This document shows positions 10,306-21,975 of a DNA stretch of 64,000 nt, in pieces. The stretch covers positions 756,501-820,500 of the forward strand of contig NC_084899.1 of the NCBI RefSeq assembly GCF_958979055.1. The letters are read 5' to 3'. The number at the start of each line of letters is the position of its first letter. Position 1 is the first letter of the stretch. The DNA comes from Alnus glutinosa (taxonomy: Eukaryota > Streptophyta > Magnoliopsida > Fagales > Betulaceae). The position numbers and the translations under genes are program-made. Under the pieces are notes generated by a model. The model had not been told where the DNA came from. It made no database searches and was given only the letters and a program-made list of their open reading frames with translations.

Positions 10306-10830
10306 ATTTTAGCTTCGCACGAATTTCGGCAAAATTGTCGTGGACAACTATTAATTGTTTACTAATATTACTAATATACGTACGAATATATAAGATCTGG
10401 ATCGACATGCATCTTTTTTGTAGTTGATTGTCGTTAACAGAGTTTTTAGGAACTCTTTTCTTGCAAAGAATTTGTCAGAAAATTCCAAAGATCTTTTATC
10501 ATAAGAGGTTTCAAAAGCTCAGTGGCCGGATCGGATCAAGGTCCCTTTCTCCGTCAAAATAGTGATTTTTTTTTTCAAAAGATTAGTCTGGACAGGTATA
10601 TTAGATGCATGATTATTTTATGAGGAAGTTAAATTTAGTCATTATCAATCCTTTAGCGATTATCATAAGCAATCAAAATCACACTGTACGTTCAATATTA
10701 CACCATGTACGTAATACTTAATTTGATAATTTTAATTCATTCAAATTTGAACAATTAATTGATGATTTCAAGTGAAATTGAGATGATCCATTAATTCATA
10801 GTGTATAATATATTTCACATGTTGGGGTGG
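9845..10830 (+). repeat. duplicated upstream region of GH17 copy B (distal part)
   Basis: This repeats, in order and with 80-90% identity by eye, blocks of 2520-3660. Shared blocks include 'agttaagcga', 'aaaagtctaaacatggagaa', 'ttcttgcaaagaatttgtca', 'aaagatcttttatcataaga', 'gtaatacttaatttgataat' and 'ataatatatttcacatg'. Homology to copy A ends near 10825. The segment between there and 13200 is not in copy A and is therefore inserted or diverged. Confidence 0.65.
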
Positions 10831-10979
10831 GTATCTGTTAATTAATTCAGCGTCCAAATACAATTTTCTAGCTTCGAGACGAAATTGTCGGTTAATTCGC
10901 CGACTATTTTCTGATAAGAAGCAATATTAAAAATTTTCAGTTAAAATGGTTAATTCGGTAAGTTGATTAAGAGAATAAA

Positions 10980-11890
10980 AGTTTTTTTTTTTTTTTTTGA
11001 TAGATACGTGAAAAAGAACTACAAACTAAAGCCAAAGCTTAAAGAAAATTACAACAAAGGCTGGGCAACTCAACAGGAATTAACTAGGAATGAAAGTACG
11101 CGGATATAATACATCAAATTAAGATACGGGCATATTGATGCTTGACATAGATGCCAAGAACCTAGGTCATAAGTAAAGGTAGTAAATGGTGTGTAAAGAG
11201 TCCAGATGACCCAAACACCGATACAGAGAAAAACTTAGAGAAGTAACAGAAAATAAAAGGCCCAAAAAAACAAAAGACAGAAAATAGACGTAACACAGCT
11301 CTGGTTGATGGATGGGAGTCGCCAGTGGCAGCTCGTGAAGGTCACACGCCAAAACTGAAAGACCTCTCTCCAGCAGGGATCGCAAGAAGCTGCTAGCAAC
11401 CGCTGACAACCTGGGCAGGGGAAGGATGGATGGAAAAGCGTGGCCGTCACACACCGGAAAGGGAGACAAACTCCTTGGCGCGTGCATGCCACGCTCCAAT
11501 GCGGGGACGAAGGAAAAGGACGCTGTGAACATAGATGGAAGCGAATGACGTCGGCGAACCCGCTAGAGAGACACGTGTCGTGCAAAAGCTAACATAGGAG
11601 CGTAGATCTAGACCTAGATATTTCAACCCACAAACCTAGCAAAAAATTGCAGAAAAAACGGTGGAAGAAGAGGATGGCCAATGAGAACTGTGTTGAAGTG
11701 AAGGAAAGCAAATAAAATACCTCAGAGGAGGTGGGCAAAGCTAGAACAAGCTCCAACATGATAAAGGCCTCCGCAAAGGCGTTAGCAGATGGAGGAAAGG
11801 GAAGAAGGGAAAGAGAAAGTGGAGAGGAGGAGTAGGATTGTAAAGGCAACGTGGATAGAGAAAACTGAAAAAAGAACATATGAATGCCTC
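10980..11890 (-). mobile_element. possible retroposed element with 3' poly(A) on the minus strand
   Basis: A run of 18 T at 10981-10998 would be a poly(A) tail on the minus strand, preceded by 'tatctatc', similar to the '..ttatc' before LINE tails. The body is more GC-rich than its surroundings and Phe/Ser/Leu-rich in minus frames, without a known domain. It may be a 5'-plus-3'-end derivative of a LINE or a processed transcript. No flanking duplication was established. Confidence 0.3.
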
Positions 11891-13131
11891 ATCCCTGCTC
11901 CCAGTTGGGACATTTGTTGAGCGCGTTCAAGGCACGATTGTTCATTGATTGCCCCCTCTCACTTTCTAAGGCTATCTATTACTTTTTCTTTCTTTAATTT
12001 TGCCCATTTACAGTCTTTTGGTGGTAGGTAATGAAACGACCTTTTTTCACATGTGTGCTGCTACGCATGGTACTCACAAAGAGAAAAGAATAATATAATA
12101 TAATGCACGTCCACCGTACCTAAGATAGGGACTCTAGCTAGTACAATTGCGGTGCATCCAACTTCTTTTCCTTTTTAAGAGTTCAATTCCATGTCTACCC
12201 CTTTGAATAAATTTTAAAAACATTACCAGCCAATAAATATCTAACATGTTAAAAATAGAAGACCATTTTATTTTTACCGACTCTGGTTCCGTTTGTTAAA
12301 ATTTTATTTTATGTATTTTGTTTTTATTTTCTTAAAACAAAAAATCATCAACAAACTACTCAAACGTAACAATATACACTCCTAAAATTACGAAAATAAT
12401 TTTCACTCTAAAACTCCCTAGTCATATTTTTCTTTGCTTTCTCTTCTCTCCCACCACAAATTTCGACTTAGCCTTGTATCCCTTAGTACAAAATTAAAGA
12501 TTCATGGTGACTTTTAGGATGAAATTGGAATTGATTTTGACAGATATATATTGATAACTTTTTATCCTTTCCATTATGTTTTGTGTCAATGACAACAAAA
12601 CATAAGATCCGAAGATTCTGGTTTTTGCTTCGTTGCCATTGTCATCTGTGTCACCCCAGAGTTTTGTATTATATCATATGAGACTGGTAAGCACCAAAGC
12701 AGCTAGCGCTCATGCATGCATTTGGCTGGGGCTAGCCGGCTAGGTCGACCCTATAACTAAGCTACCTTTCAATAATTGCACAACATGCGTTTTGCTAAAT
12801 TTTCAAGTGTGTAAGCAGGACTCTATGCTTCTTACTTGTTGCACGCCCGCAACATTTGACGTGTACGTTGCAATCAAACTATTCTTATTGCATTTCAATA
12901 TTGCAACACTTCAGTTTCACATCTAGAGAGATGAATTATTTATATAAAATAAGTAGTGAAAATATAAGTAAAGATATATATATTCTACTAGTCTCGATCG
13001 CACTAATTTCTCATTACGTAAGATTGAGATTTATAAATAATTTTAGGATAGATTCATAATAACTAATTATTTTAAAGTGATTAGTGATTTCACAACAAAA
13101 AAAGAAAAAAAAAACAAAAAACAAAAAAACA

Positions 13132-13162
<31 letters not shown>

Positions 13163-13325
13163 CAAAAGAAGAAAGAAAGACAAGGAACCTTCTTAGCTAG
13201 TTCTTATCGTATATATATTTTTTATTTTATAGTAGTTGATAATTATTATTGTTTATATTTGTGATGATGCATGCATGCATTCTAATTATTACTATTAATG
13301 CATGTGTGGGTAATTAGCAGGTGTT
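11891..13325. other. intergenic DNA before GH17 copy B
   Basis: AT-rich, with an A/C-rich simple repeat (about 13090-13170, AAAAC units). The last 120 bases before the gene include a 'taattagcag' acceptor-like site directly before the start codon region, parallel to copy A. No coding sequence was recognised. Confidence 0.45.
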
Positions 13326-14368
13326 ATGGGACTGTTACGGAATGTTGCGCTCATTCTGTGTGGCATGGCAGCTATTCATGAGCATATAATTGAGATGGTA
13401 ACAGCAGAATATGATGCTCCTTTAGGCGTCGTCTGCGGAACGGAAGGAAGTGAGTTACCTGTACACCCAAACTCTGTAGTTGAACTCTGCCACAAATATG
13501 GATTTCAGAAAATAAGGCTTTTGGATCCCAATCAGGATATGATGGACGCGCTACGCGGTCAGTTTATGATAGTAAGTATTGACATTAGGAACGACCAATT
13601 ACCTATGATTGCAGAGGGTGGGGAAAAATTGCAGTTATGGTATGATACTTATTTGAAACCCTACCGTGACTACATAACGATAGAATATATTGTTGTCGGG
13701 AACGAGGCCATTCCCGGTCCCTTTGGCGAGTACGTTGGGCCAGCAATACTGGCTATTCAGCTACTTCTACGTGACAATGGTCTAGAAACGATTACGGCGA
13801 CCACTGCCTTGTCGACGTCCGTTTTGGGAGCTGCTTTTCCACCATCAAATGGTTCGTTTAAGAGTGAGACAAGTAGTGATACGTTGAGCGCCATCTCAAG
13901 TCTAGTAAATTGGTACCCTAGACCATTACTTATGGTGAATTTGTATCCGTATAATTATTTTGCAGCGGGTCTTATACGCTCTGATTTCGCGACATTTTCG
14001 GCACACAAGCCTGTTTTTTGGGGGGACAACCATGTTGGTTATTGGAACATGCTTGACGCATTATTGGATGCTTTTGATTCTACTCTGAAGAAAATAGAAT
14101 TTCCGAAGGAAGTGAACTTGGTGGTGGGTGCGAGCGGTTGGGGAACAGTAAAATATTCACCAGGCTGACACTTGCATCGACGTACAATCAAAATCGTATG
14201 AGACGTCTAGCCAGGAAACAAGGGACACCCGGTGGAACAGGATATCCCATTAGGGGGTTTGTTTATGCCTTGTTCAATGAAAACAAGAAGCCAGCAGGTC
14301 CGGACCAACATTTTGGACTTTTCTATTCTAATAAAACACAAGTTTATCGTTTTTCTGTTCCTCAATAA
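13326..14368 (+). pseudogene. GH17 beta-1,3-glucanase-like gene, frameshifted (copy B)
   Basis: Closely related to copy A at 3965-5005. The reading frame is intact for 280 residues (13326-14168): signal peptide, EYDAPLGVVCG, IRLLDPNQD, YIVVGNEAIPG (acid Glu codon 13704-13706), LYPYNYF, then LVVGASGWG. As in copy A, the nucleophile position is Ala (codon 14130-14132). Just after it, alignment to copy A shows one base missing between about 14135 and 14165, giving a TGA at 14166. The remaining C-terminal part is well kept in another frame (14169-14368: TYNQNRMRRLARKQGTP, FVYALFNENKK, HFGLFYSNK), so the frameshift is recent or a sequencing error. If real, it truncates the last quarter of the fold and makes a pseudogene. 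Confidence 0.8.
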
Positions 14369-14615
14369 GTCGATGTACTTAACGTGCATGACTTCTACGT
14401 ACGACTTCTCGTGGGATTAATAAATGTATTTATGTAAACCCTTTTGAACACCTTGAGACTTGAGAGTGATCAGTGACAACACTTGTTTTCTCAGGCATGC
14501 ATGTAATCCTAGCTACTTAATAGTTTGTTCTTTAATATTAATATATATATATATATAAGTACATAGTACTAGAAGGAAGAACCCTGTCCTATTAAAATTA
14601 CTATTAGGTTTTTGA
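14369..14615. other. 3' flank of GH17 copy B
   Basis: Only the first bases after the stop ('cttaacgt') resemble the copy A flank. The rest of that flank reappears at 16925, so this segment is at the edge of inserted DNA. Confidence 0.4.
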
Positions 14616-14795
14616 TATACCACTATTAAATTTAATTGTAATTTTAAAAGCAAAACAATTTTCAAATAACACAAGAAAGAGATATATATATATATATATA
14701 TATATAGTTCAACAAGATCGAAGTATATCTCCATATACCACTATTAAATCTAATTGTAATTTTAAAAGCACAACAATTTTCAAATAACACAAGAA

Positions 14796-14868
<73 letters not shown>

Positions 14869-14905
14869 TATAGTTCAACAAGATCGAAGTATATCTCCAT
14901 ACATC
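14616..14905 (+). repeat. tandem duplication with expanded (AT)n
   Basis: The block 'ccactattaaatttaattgt' through 'gatcgaagtatatctccat' occurs at 14620-14734 and again at 14738-14902. The (AT)n tract inside the second unit has expanded (about 14802-14858) relative to the first (about 14683-14706). No coding content. Confidence 0.75.
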
Positions 14906-15055
14906 TCCTAGCCCAATAAGGAGTTAAATCTCAAAGTCTAAGGTATGTAAACATTGAGTCAGAATCTTAATAGGATCATAGTCCTAGTTATTTTCTTAAT
15001 AGTCTTAGTCCTGTTTAATTCTTATTTCTTTCTTTTATGTCAAATTAAACTAAGT

Positions 15056-16554
15056 AATGTTACAAAAATTTCAAGAATTCTGGACGGTTTAAAACCGTCC
15101 AGAAATTGCAAAAAACCGTCTAGAAAAAGGTCCAGACAGTTTTTTCTAGACGGTTTCAAACCGTCTAAAAGAATGGGTCGCTAATTCGAGTTATGAACAA
15201 TTTAGGCGAAACCATCCGCAATCCCAGACGGTTTGGGCAAAACCATCCAGAAAATTTTGGACAGTTTTGCCCAAAACTATTCAGAATTTGTTATTTTTTA
15301 ATTTTTTTTTTAATTATAATTTTTTTTTAATAATAATAATGTCGCTTGATTCGAATATCCCACGTCAAATTAATTTCTCTCCTTTTCCTCGCACTCATGA
15401 ACCTCTTTTGCCCACGCAAGAAATGTCTCTTGATTCAAAGATCCCGCATCAAATTTCTCTCCTTTTCCATAGTCTTGCGCTCCTTTTCCCATTGATACTC
15501 AGAGAGAATGAGAGTACTCCTGAAGAAATCGGAAAAAAAAAAAATCGAATGTTTTTAGTGGTTTCACCTAATAATGATGCAACACAACCTAAAATATCAC
15601 AATTTGATCATGCAAATTGGTACATATGATATTGAAGCCCTTCACCGTCCATGTATTTTCTCAGCAACCAAATAAAACAGAGAAAATATGAGAAGCTAGA
15701 CATCAAATAATCTGAATAAAAAATCAATCTTTGCAATAAATAAACCAAAAGCACCAAAGCTCATTCTCGAAATTGAAAATGCAAGAAAAACTTCCAAAAA
15801 CTTCACAAACTTCGTCAAATTTCCCAATTTTTACAAATTAAACTAACACACAAAATCTCAAACCCACATACAAATAAACAAGAGTCCAGATCTGGCCGAC
15901 TGTGTCCGAGATCTTGGCCGGGGGGTACCGTTCTTGGTCGGCTGTGTCCCAGATCTATGCCTTAACACTCTTGTGCTGGAAAAGGAGCCGGATATCAGTG
16001 GTGGGCGAACCAAGGAGTAGTACGCTGCTGAGGGGAAAAGAGAGAGTGTGAGAGAGAGACGTGGGAAAGAGTGCAACCTTACCAGTTACCTCGTGGTGGT
16101 CGACCTGGGTCGCTGAACCGCCGGGAGAGAGGGAGAGAGAGACAGACGTTGGGGGGAGGGGGCCGAGTGTAAAGGAAGAGGGACATTAGGGAAAGTAAAG
16201 GAAGAGGGCTGAAGATTTGAACAAAGAAAAAAAATTTGCGAAAATTCATAAAAATAAATCTAGACGGTTTGAATCAAACTGTCGGGAAAAAATTGAAAAA
16301 TATTCTATTTCTGGACGGTTTTAATCAAACCATCTAGAAAAATACAGACGGTTTTAACCAAACCGTCTAGAAATTTTTCATTTGCAAATGATTTGGTCCA
16401 AACTGTCTGTATTTTTTCAGACAGTTTGATTAAAACAGTCTTGATTTATTTTTTACCGACGATTTTCAAAAAAAATCGTCTGTAAAACTATAATTCTAAC
16501 GGTTTTTAGAATCACCTAGAAAAAAACCGTCAAGAAACGGTCATTTTTTTGTAA
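15056..16554. mobile_element. non-autonomous DNA transposon with GACGGTTT/AAACCGTC subterminal repeats
   Basis: Both ends (15080-15290 and 16260-16540) are full of GACGGTTTnAAACCGTC-type palindromic repeats, often linked as 'ggacggtttaaaaccgtcca'. The outermost bases are inverted (ttacaaaaattt on the left, ttttttgtaa on the right). The interior (15330-16200) holds a gene-like, partly GC-rich segment with phrases such as 'agatctggccgactgtg', but no transposase. This architecture matches CACTA-type or related non-autonomous elements, but the ends are not CACTA and I found no sure target duplication. The element lies within the 3' flank of GH17 copy B. Confidence 0.6.
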
Positions 16555-16924
16555 TCACATTATTTTTAGAAATGACACAAAAATGATATTTAGCATTTAC
16601 TGAAAAAATAATAATAATAATAATAAAGAGACAACCGGTCAGGGTTACCTTATCCTCCACCTCAAATAAGGGGAATTATTCTTGTTTTTATTTATTCATC
16701 CGGTAAAGGAGAAACTACAAATGAAGAAGTACGTATTATACACGTTGTTGTTGATTATTGTTTTCAAACCTTGTGTTTGTCAAAAATTTCTAAATTCCCT
16801 TTATAAATCTGAATATCTACATTGCTTTTAAAAATCTAAATTAAAGGTCTAAATTAATTACTAGCTAGTAGGTTCATATCATTTTCATATGGCACCCTGC
16901 TGGTATTTCTTAAGGTAATACTTC

Positions 16925-17095
16925 TGAACGCGCGGGTTAAACGTAATCAAGCTTCCATTAATATTTAATAAAATATTCTTTTTGCACATTCCGATTTCAT
17001 GCATCATCGATCACTCACCCATCATTGATGAGGCTAAGGATGGTCAAGGATAATGACGGTCTCTTGCTTAACTTCAACTGTGCATGTAACATATT
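16925..17095 (+). repeat. displaced 3' flank of GH17 copy B
   Basis: 'gggttaaacgtaatcaagct', 'taataaaatattcttttt' and 'ttgcttaacttcaact' match 5021-5090 downstream of copy A. This shows that the duplication unit included the 3' flank and that about 2.5 kb was later inserted between the copy B stop codon and its own 3' flank. Confidence 0.7.
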
Positions 17096-17824
17096 CATCT
17101 ATTACGACTGATTAAGTTTACTTTCTCTACAAGTATTCATCTTCTATACAAGTATTCATCTTCTACAAAGACATAAGTTTGCAACGTAATAAACACCCTT
17201 AAATTATTACTGAAATTTAAGAATTTTTCAACACTTTAAAAGTTTATTATTTCTTTAAGTCTGTGAACTTGTTTTATTTTTTATTAAAAGACACAGACGC
17301 TACGTTATAAATAATATAAAATCTTTTAAGGAAAAATTTACAAAATAGTTTCGGATTGAGGACTCATGGTTAAAATTTTCATTTTCCTTTCCTTTTTTCT
17401 TTTTTTTTTTTTTTTTTTTTTTCTCTTATTTTTGGTTTAAGTTCTTGCCTAATCTCATGCTATATCCATATGAATAGACTTCCAGATGTCATTATGATAG
17501 TGGACTTATACCAAAGCAAAGGTGCCGTAAGAGGACTACAACCAAGACAACCATTTAAAAATATCATTATGTCCTTAGGCCAAAAAGTCGTGCAGCCGAG
17601 ATACAAATTGTCACTTCGATCACTTTCATTCTTGCATCCACCTCCTTTTAAATGGTTACTATTTAATTTAGAATCCGAATCTAAAATTGGTGCATGCACA
17701 TCATGTCAATATTACCATATTACGTATTTTATATAGTTTTAATATAATCTTAATTATGCGTATATAAGTTTGTGAACATTTCTTTGCAAGTCGATTTTTA
17801 AGAGTGAGTTCTACCAAATGTTTG

Positions 17825-17867
<43 letters not shown>
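17096..17867. other. intergenic with (AT)n at 17828-17869
   Basis: AT-rich sequence with a T-tract at about 17400-17422. The short frames at 17460-17736 have no recognisable family. Confidence 0.45.
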
Positions 17868-17871
<4 letters not shown>

Positions 17872-18852
17872 CTCCCTAAATTAATAGCCGATTTTAAAAT
17901 AACCTCTTGAATATTTCAAATGCACTAATGTAACTGATCAAACCATCAAAGTGTGCCAAAAAAAAGACCACTTTTATCGAAACATTTATATTATACCCTT
18001 ATTATCTTAAAAACTAAAATTTAATTTAATTTTTTTTTTAAAAAAAAACTATTAATATAAAATTAAAAAGTTAAATAAATTAAAATTTTAATTTTAAAAA
18101 AAAAAAAAGAAAAAAAAAAAAAAAGAAAGAAAAAAAAAAAAAAGAAAGAAGAAGAAGAAAAGGGGTGGCTCACCAGCCACCCCTTGGCTGGGTGTAGCTT
18201 GCAAGCCACCCCAAAAGGTGGCTGGGGTGTTTGCCAAGCCACCTATTTTCTTGTTTTTTCTTTTTTCTTTTTTTAATTACAAATTTTATTTTATTTTAAT
18301 TTCTTTAACTTTTAGTTTTATATACTTATTTATTTATTTATTAACAGTAACACATATCGTCATTTTATTGATGCTAACGTGGCACACTAACGAAATCCGT
18401 CAAATGTTTTGACAGAATTTGGCTGCAATGAGTGATTAGTGTTATAAATATATATTTTAAATTATTGTTTTTTTTAGTAAGAGTGACACATATCATCATT
18501 TTATTGGTGTTGAAGTTGACACTAACAGAATCCTTTAATTATTTTGACGGAATTTGACTACAATGACTAAATTGTTATTTTTTCCTCACCTTAAAGACTT
18601 TTGAATTATTTTTTATTCCATAGTGAACGATTTATAATTTAGGCCAAATAAATTGATTGATTTTGCATTTATCATTTTTTTTTTCTAGTTTTAATTTTTA
18701 AGAGAATAGGGATATTATAGGAATATTTTGACAAAAGTGGCCTTTTTGGCACACTTTGGTACGTAGTTTGATGGGTCATATTAGTACACTTTGAAATTCA
18801 AGGAGCAATTCTAAAGTCGGCTATTAGTTCATGGGTTTTTTTATATTTTCCC
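17868..18852. mobile_element. long-terminal-inverted-repeat element, about 1 kb
   Basis: About 140 bases at the left ('taatagccgattttaaaata', 'caaagtgtgccaaaaa', 'ccacttttatcgaaa') recur in reverse complement at 18700-18850 ('ttgacaaaagtggccttttt', 'ggcacactttgg', 'aaagtcggctattag'). The centre has a GC-rich stem of its own (18165-18245, 'ggggtggctcaccagccacc'). The long inverted arms suggest a Mutator-like or foldback non-autonomous element. The left edge abuts an (AT)n tract, which hides any target duplication. Confidence 0.65.
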
Positions 18853-19425
18853 TTGTATTATTTATACTCGATGTAGTAGTTGGCTCTAATACCAAATAAT
18901 ACAAACCTTTAACCGGCATGCAAGTGGAGGGTGTTCAAGAACTTATATATATATATGGTTAAGATTATACTTAAGCCATGTGGGGACACTAGGATCGTAA
19001 CAAACCATGCATGCCATCTATTCATATCTAAATAAATAAGGGAAAGGCAACCTAAAATAGGATTTTTTTAACTAGTGATGCTAGAAACCATACTTTTATC
19101 ACACTATTATCACACCATATTGACGTGGTAGTGTCAATTAGTCCTTGGATAAGCCATTGTTTAAAAAAAAAAAATTAAAGCTAGATTGTCACTGCCACGT
19201 CATCAGAGTATAAATAGTAGTGGGATAAAAGTGTATTTTCTAGCTTTACTCTAATCTCACAAATCCAATATCAATCTCTGACTTCCTCCTTCCCAAGGAA
19301 GAGAAAATACCCACAAATCTCACCCTCTCAAATTTGGATCAAAATCTTTTCAATTTCAATTTCATACGAAATAGAAATGATCAATTTTATAATTTATATT
19401 AGATTTAATATATTCTATGTGTTTA
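18853..19425. other. intergenic, nothing recognised
   Basis: AT-rich sequence without plausible genes. Confidence 0.4.
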
Positions 19426-19429
19426 TATG

Positions 19430-19536
19430 TTCTCATGTGTGTGTATTGTCATATTATTTAAAATAATATCATATATATATATCATTAAATGCACCAAAAC
19501 AAAATCTTACCTATGATACCTGATTCCATTGGGAAG

Positions 19537-19618
<82 letters not shown>

Positions 19619-19678
19619 TGTGTCATATTATTTAAAATAATATATATATGTGTGTGTGTGTTGTGTCATATTATTTAA

Positions 19679-19720
<42 letters not shown>

Positions 19721-19775
19721 TTCAATGCACCAAAACAAAATCTTAACTGTGATACCTGATTCCATTGGTATAATA
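19430..19775 (+). repeat. AT/GT-rich tandem duplication
   Basis: 'tgtcatattatttaaaataa' occurs three times (about 19447, 19620, 19664). The flank 'aatgcaccaaaacaaaatct' with 'tgatacctgattccattgg' occurs at about 19488 and 19730. The units are separated by long (AT)n and (GT)n tracts. Confidence 0.7.
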
Positions 19776-20101
19776 GTTCCATGGCTTACGGGGCATCCGC
19801 GTTTCATTCAAATTGCTTAGCTGTATTTGACAATGTTAATGAATATTCAAGTGGGTGACTAGCTAGTTTTGAATGGCCTTCTACTTCTTTGAATAAGTAA
19901 TCAGTAATATTATAGTACTTGTTCACATACAATCCAAAAACAAAAGAATATTCTTAATTGTTTTCTTCAAAAAAAAAAAGAAATTGATTCAAGATAAAAT
20001 CTTCTCCTCTAAACAATCCTTACACTTCAGCCTAGAATTAATGTTCCAAAGTATGCAAACCAAGACAACCTTTTAACGAATCTCTCTATTTACAGTATGA
20101 T

Positions 20102-20132
<31 letters not shown>

Positions 20133-20141
20133 ACTACTAGT
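19776..20141. other. 3' flank of the RIPK-like gene
   Basis: Intergenic sequence just past the minus-strand stop codon, including an (AT)n tract at 20110-20131. It probably includes the 3' UTR. Confidence 0.4.
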
Positions 20142-21975
20142 CTATGCTGCCCTGCCCATCTGACGCAACGGAGATTGCATTCCATTTCTGCAGTTTTGGC
20201 GTAGAGCAGTTTCAGAGAAAGAGTGAGGTGACTTTGGTGTTCTGACTTGATGCCTATGGCCATGATGGTGGTGGACCTGGTGGTGATGATGGTGGCCATT
20301 CTCTTTCTTTGGGGAATCTCTTTTCAGTTCCTTTTGTCCTTGGCCTTCTTTGGCATCTTCCTTGGGCAAATCTTTTTCAGTTGGAACCGTGTAGACAAAT
20401 GGGCCAATGGGAATGTCATCAAAGTCCTTGAGGGGCTCCAAAGTCTTGACCACCGTGCTCATTGTTGGTCTCTGCTTCGGCCGGTGGCTCAGGCATTGAT
20501 AAGCCAGCGCAGCCGCCTTCCGAGCTCCGGCTTCAGAATATTGGCCTTCCATTCTCGGGTCCAGGATCCGGCTAAGTTTCCGGGGCTCATTCAACATTGG
20601 TCTTGCCCACTCTACCAGGTTCTGCTCTCTGCTAGGACGGCTCTTGTCCACTGACCTTTTCCCAGTCAGAATCTCCAACAGGACCACTCCAAAGCTATAC
20701 ACATCGCTCATTGCTGTCAAGTGACCTGAGAAATATTCAACAAATGTTAATTTTCAGCACATATATTTATATGTATAACAGGTGGAATTGGAAGAAGTCC
20801 AAATTGGCAAAATTGTATTATTAAATTACCGGTCATGATGTATTCGGGAGCAGCATAGCCTTGGGTACCCATAACTCGTGTGGAAACGTGTGTATCATCT
20901 CCTTCCGGGCCATCTTTTGCGAGCCCAAAATCTGAGAGTTTTGGAGTGTAATCCTGGAAAGAATACGACCAAATAAGAGTTTAGTAATAGGAAAGTAATA
21001 CAACCGTTCATGGAGCTATATATATATATATATAGGAAATTAAGAAACATATAGCGATACTCACCGAGTCTAACAAGATGTTTGAAGCCTTAAAATCTCG
21101 ATATATGACTGGTTTTTCTGCTTCATGAAGGAAGGCAAGGCCCTTTGCTGCTCCAAGAGCAATTTTCATTCTTGATGACCATGGCAGGGATACCGTATAT
21201 CCTGTACATCCAGAAGATAGACATTAGTTCTCAATTTCTATGCAGAAAAGGGTATAACTGAAATTTTTTTTAAAAAAAAAAAAAGAAGCAAAACTTGTTA
21301 ATTTAGAGAGAGAGAGAGCGTATATATACTTCTGAATAGTTGATTCTCTAAGCTGCCTCTTGGCATGTACTCATATACTAGTAGCCTATGTTCCTCTTCA
21401 CAGCAATACCCTATCAGCTTCACAAGGTGCGGATGCCTCAATTGCCCAAGAAAGATAACTTCTGTCTGTAGGAGAAAAGGTAAAAATGATCAGACTACAG
21501 GCAACAATTAATCACGTAAATCTGCATTCATCATGGGAGAAAGAAAATATATCATAATTAATGAGAATAATTTGGTTGTAGAAAAAGTACTCACCAACCA
21601 CTCCCTATGGCCCTGCGAGCCATCCAAGTCCAAAAGCTTGACAGCAACCGGCTGAGCCTTTAGACCAGGCCTAAGCTTGTCATCAATGAACCCCTTGTGA
21701 ACGGGTCCGAACCCACCTTCACCGATAAAGTTAGACGACGAGAAACTCTGCGTGATGACCTTCAGCTCCGCAAGCGTAAAGATGTGTAGATTAGATCCTG
21801 CTAGAGATATGGAAAGGTCTTCGGAAAGAGTCGAGCTCGGGTAACTCAGATCAGATATTGAAATCCTTTGAAATGAAGTTTGTTTCGCGCTTACTTTCTG
21901 TGTCTTGGACGGGTATTCACCCCTGTAACAGCTTGTTGGTAGTATTGATCTCCATTTGATTCTCTTGACAGCCAT
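20142..21975 (-). CDS. RIPK: RIPK-like receptor-like cytoplasmic kinase (RLCK VII), five exons
   Basis: Exons on the minus strand: 21975-21595, 21465-21330, 21201-21065, 20953-20830, 20725-20142; all introns are GT-AG and phases join to 453 residues. The Met before AVKRIKWRS is preferred over one six codons upstream because it matches the family start. Kinase motifs: P-loop GEGGFGPV (about 85-92), VAVK Lys113, YRDFKASN with catalytic Asp208, SDFGLAK (Asp226), [11 protein letters not shown] activation segment, [12 protein letters not shown]-terminal [17 protein letters not shown] and [10 protein letters not shown] segments and the tail (His-rich near 405-425, ending near NGMQSPLR) resemble Arabidopsis RIPK (At2g05940), which phosphorylates RIN4 and RBOHD in immunity and acts at the plasma membrane. 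The orthology is from memory of family sequences. Confidence 0.93.

Noticed and set aside
11167..11879. Minus-strand frames of 96-121 residues
   Set aside because: They overlap each other and lack a domain; treated as part of a possible retroposed element.
20247..20654. 135-residue plus-strand frame
   Set aside because: Antisense to the last RIPK exon.
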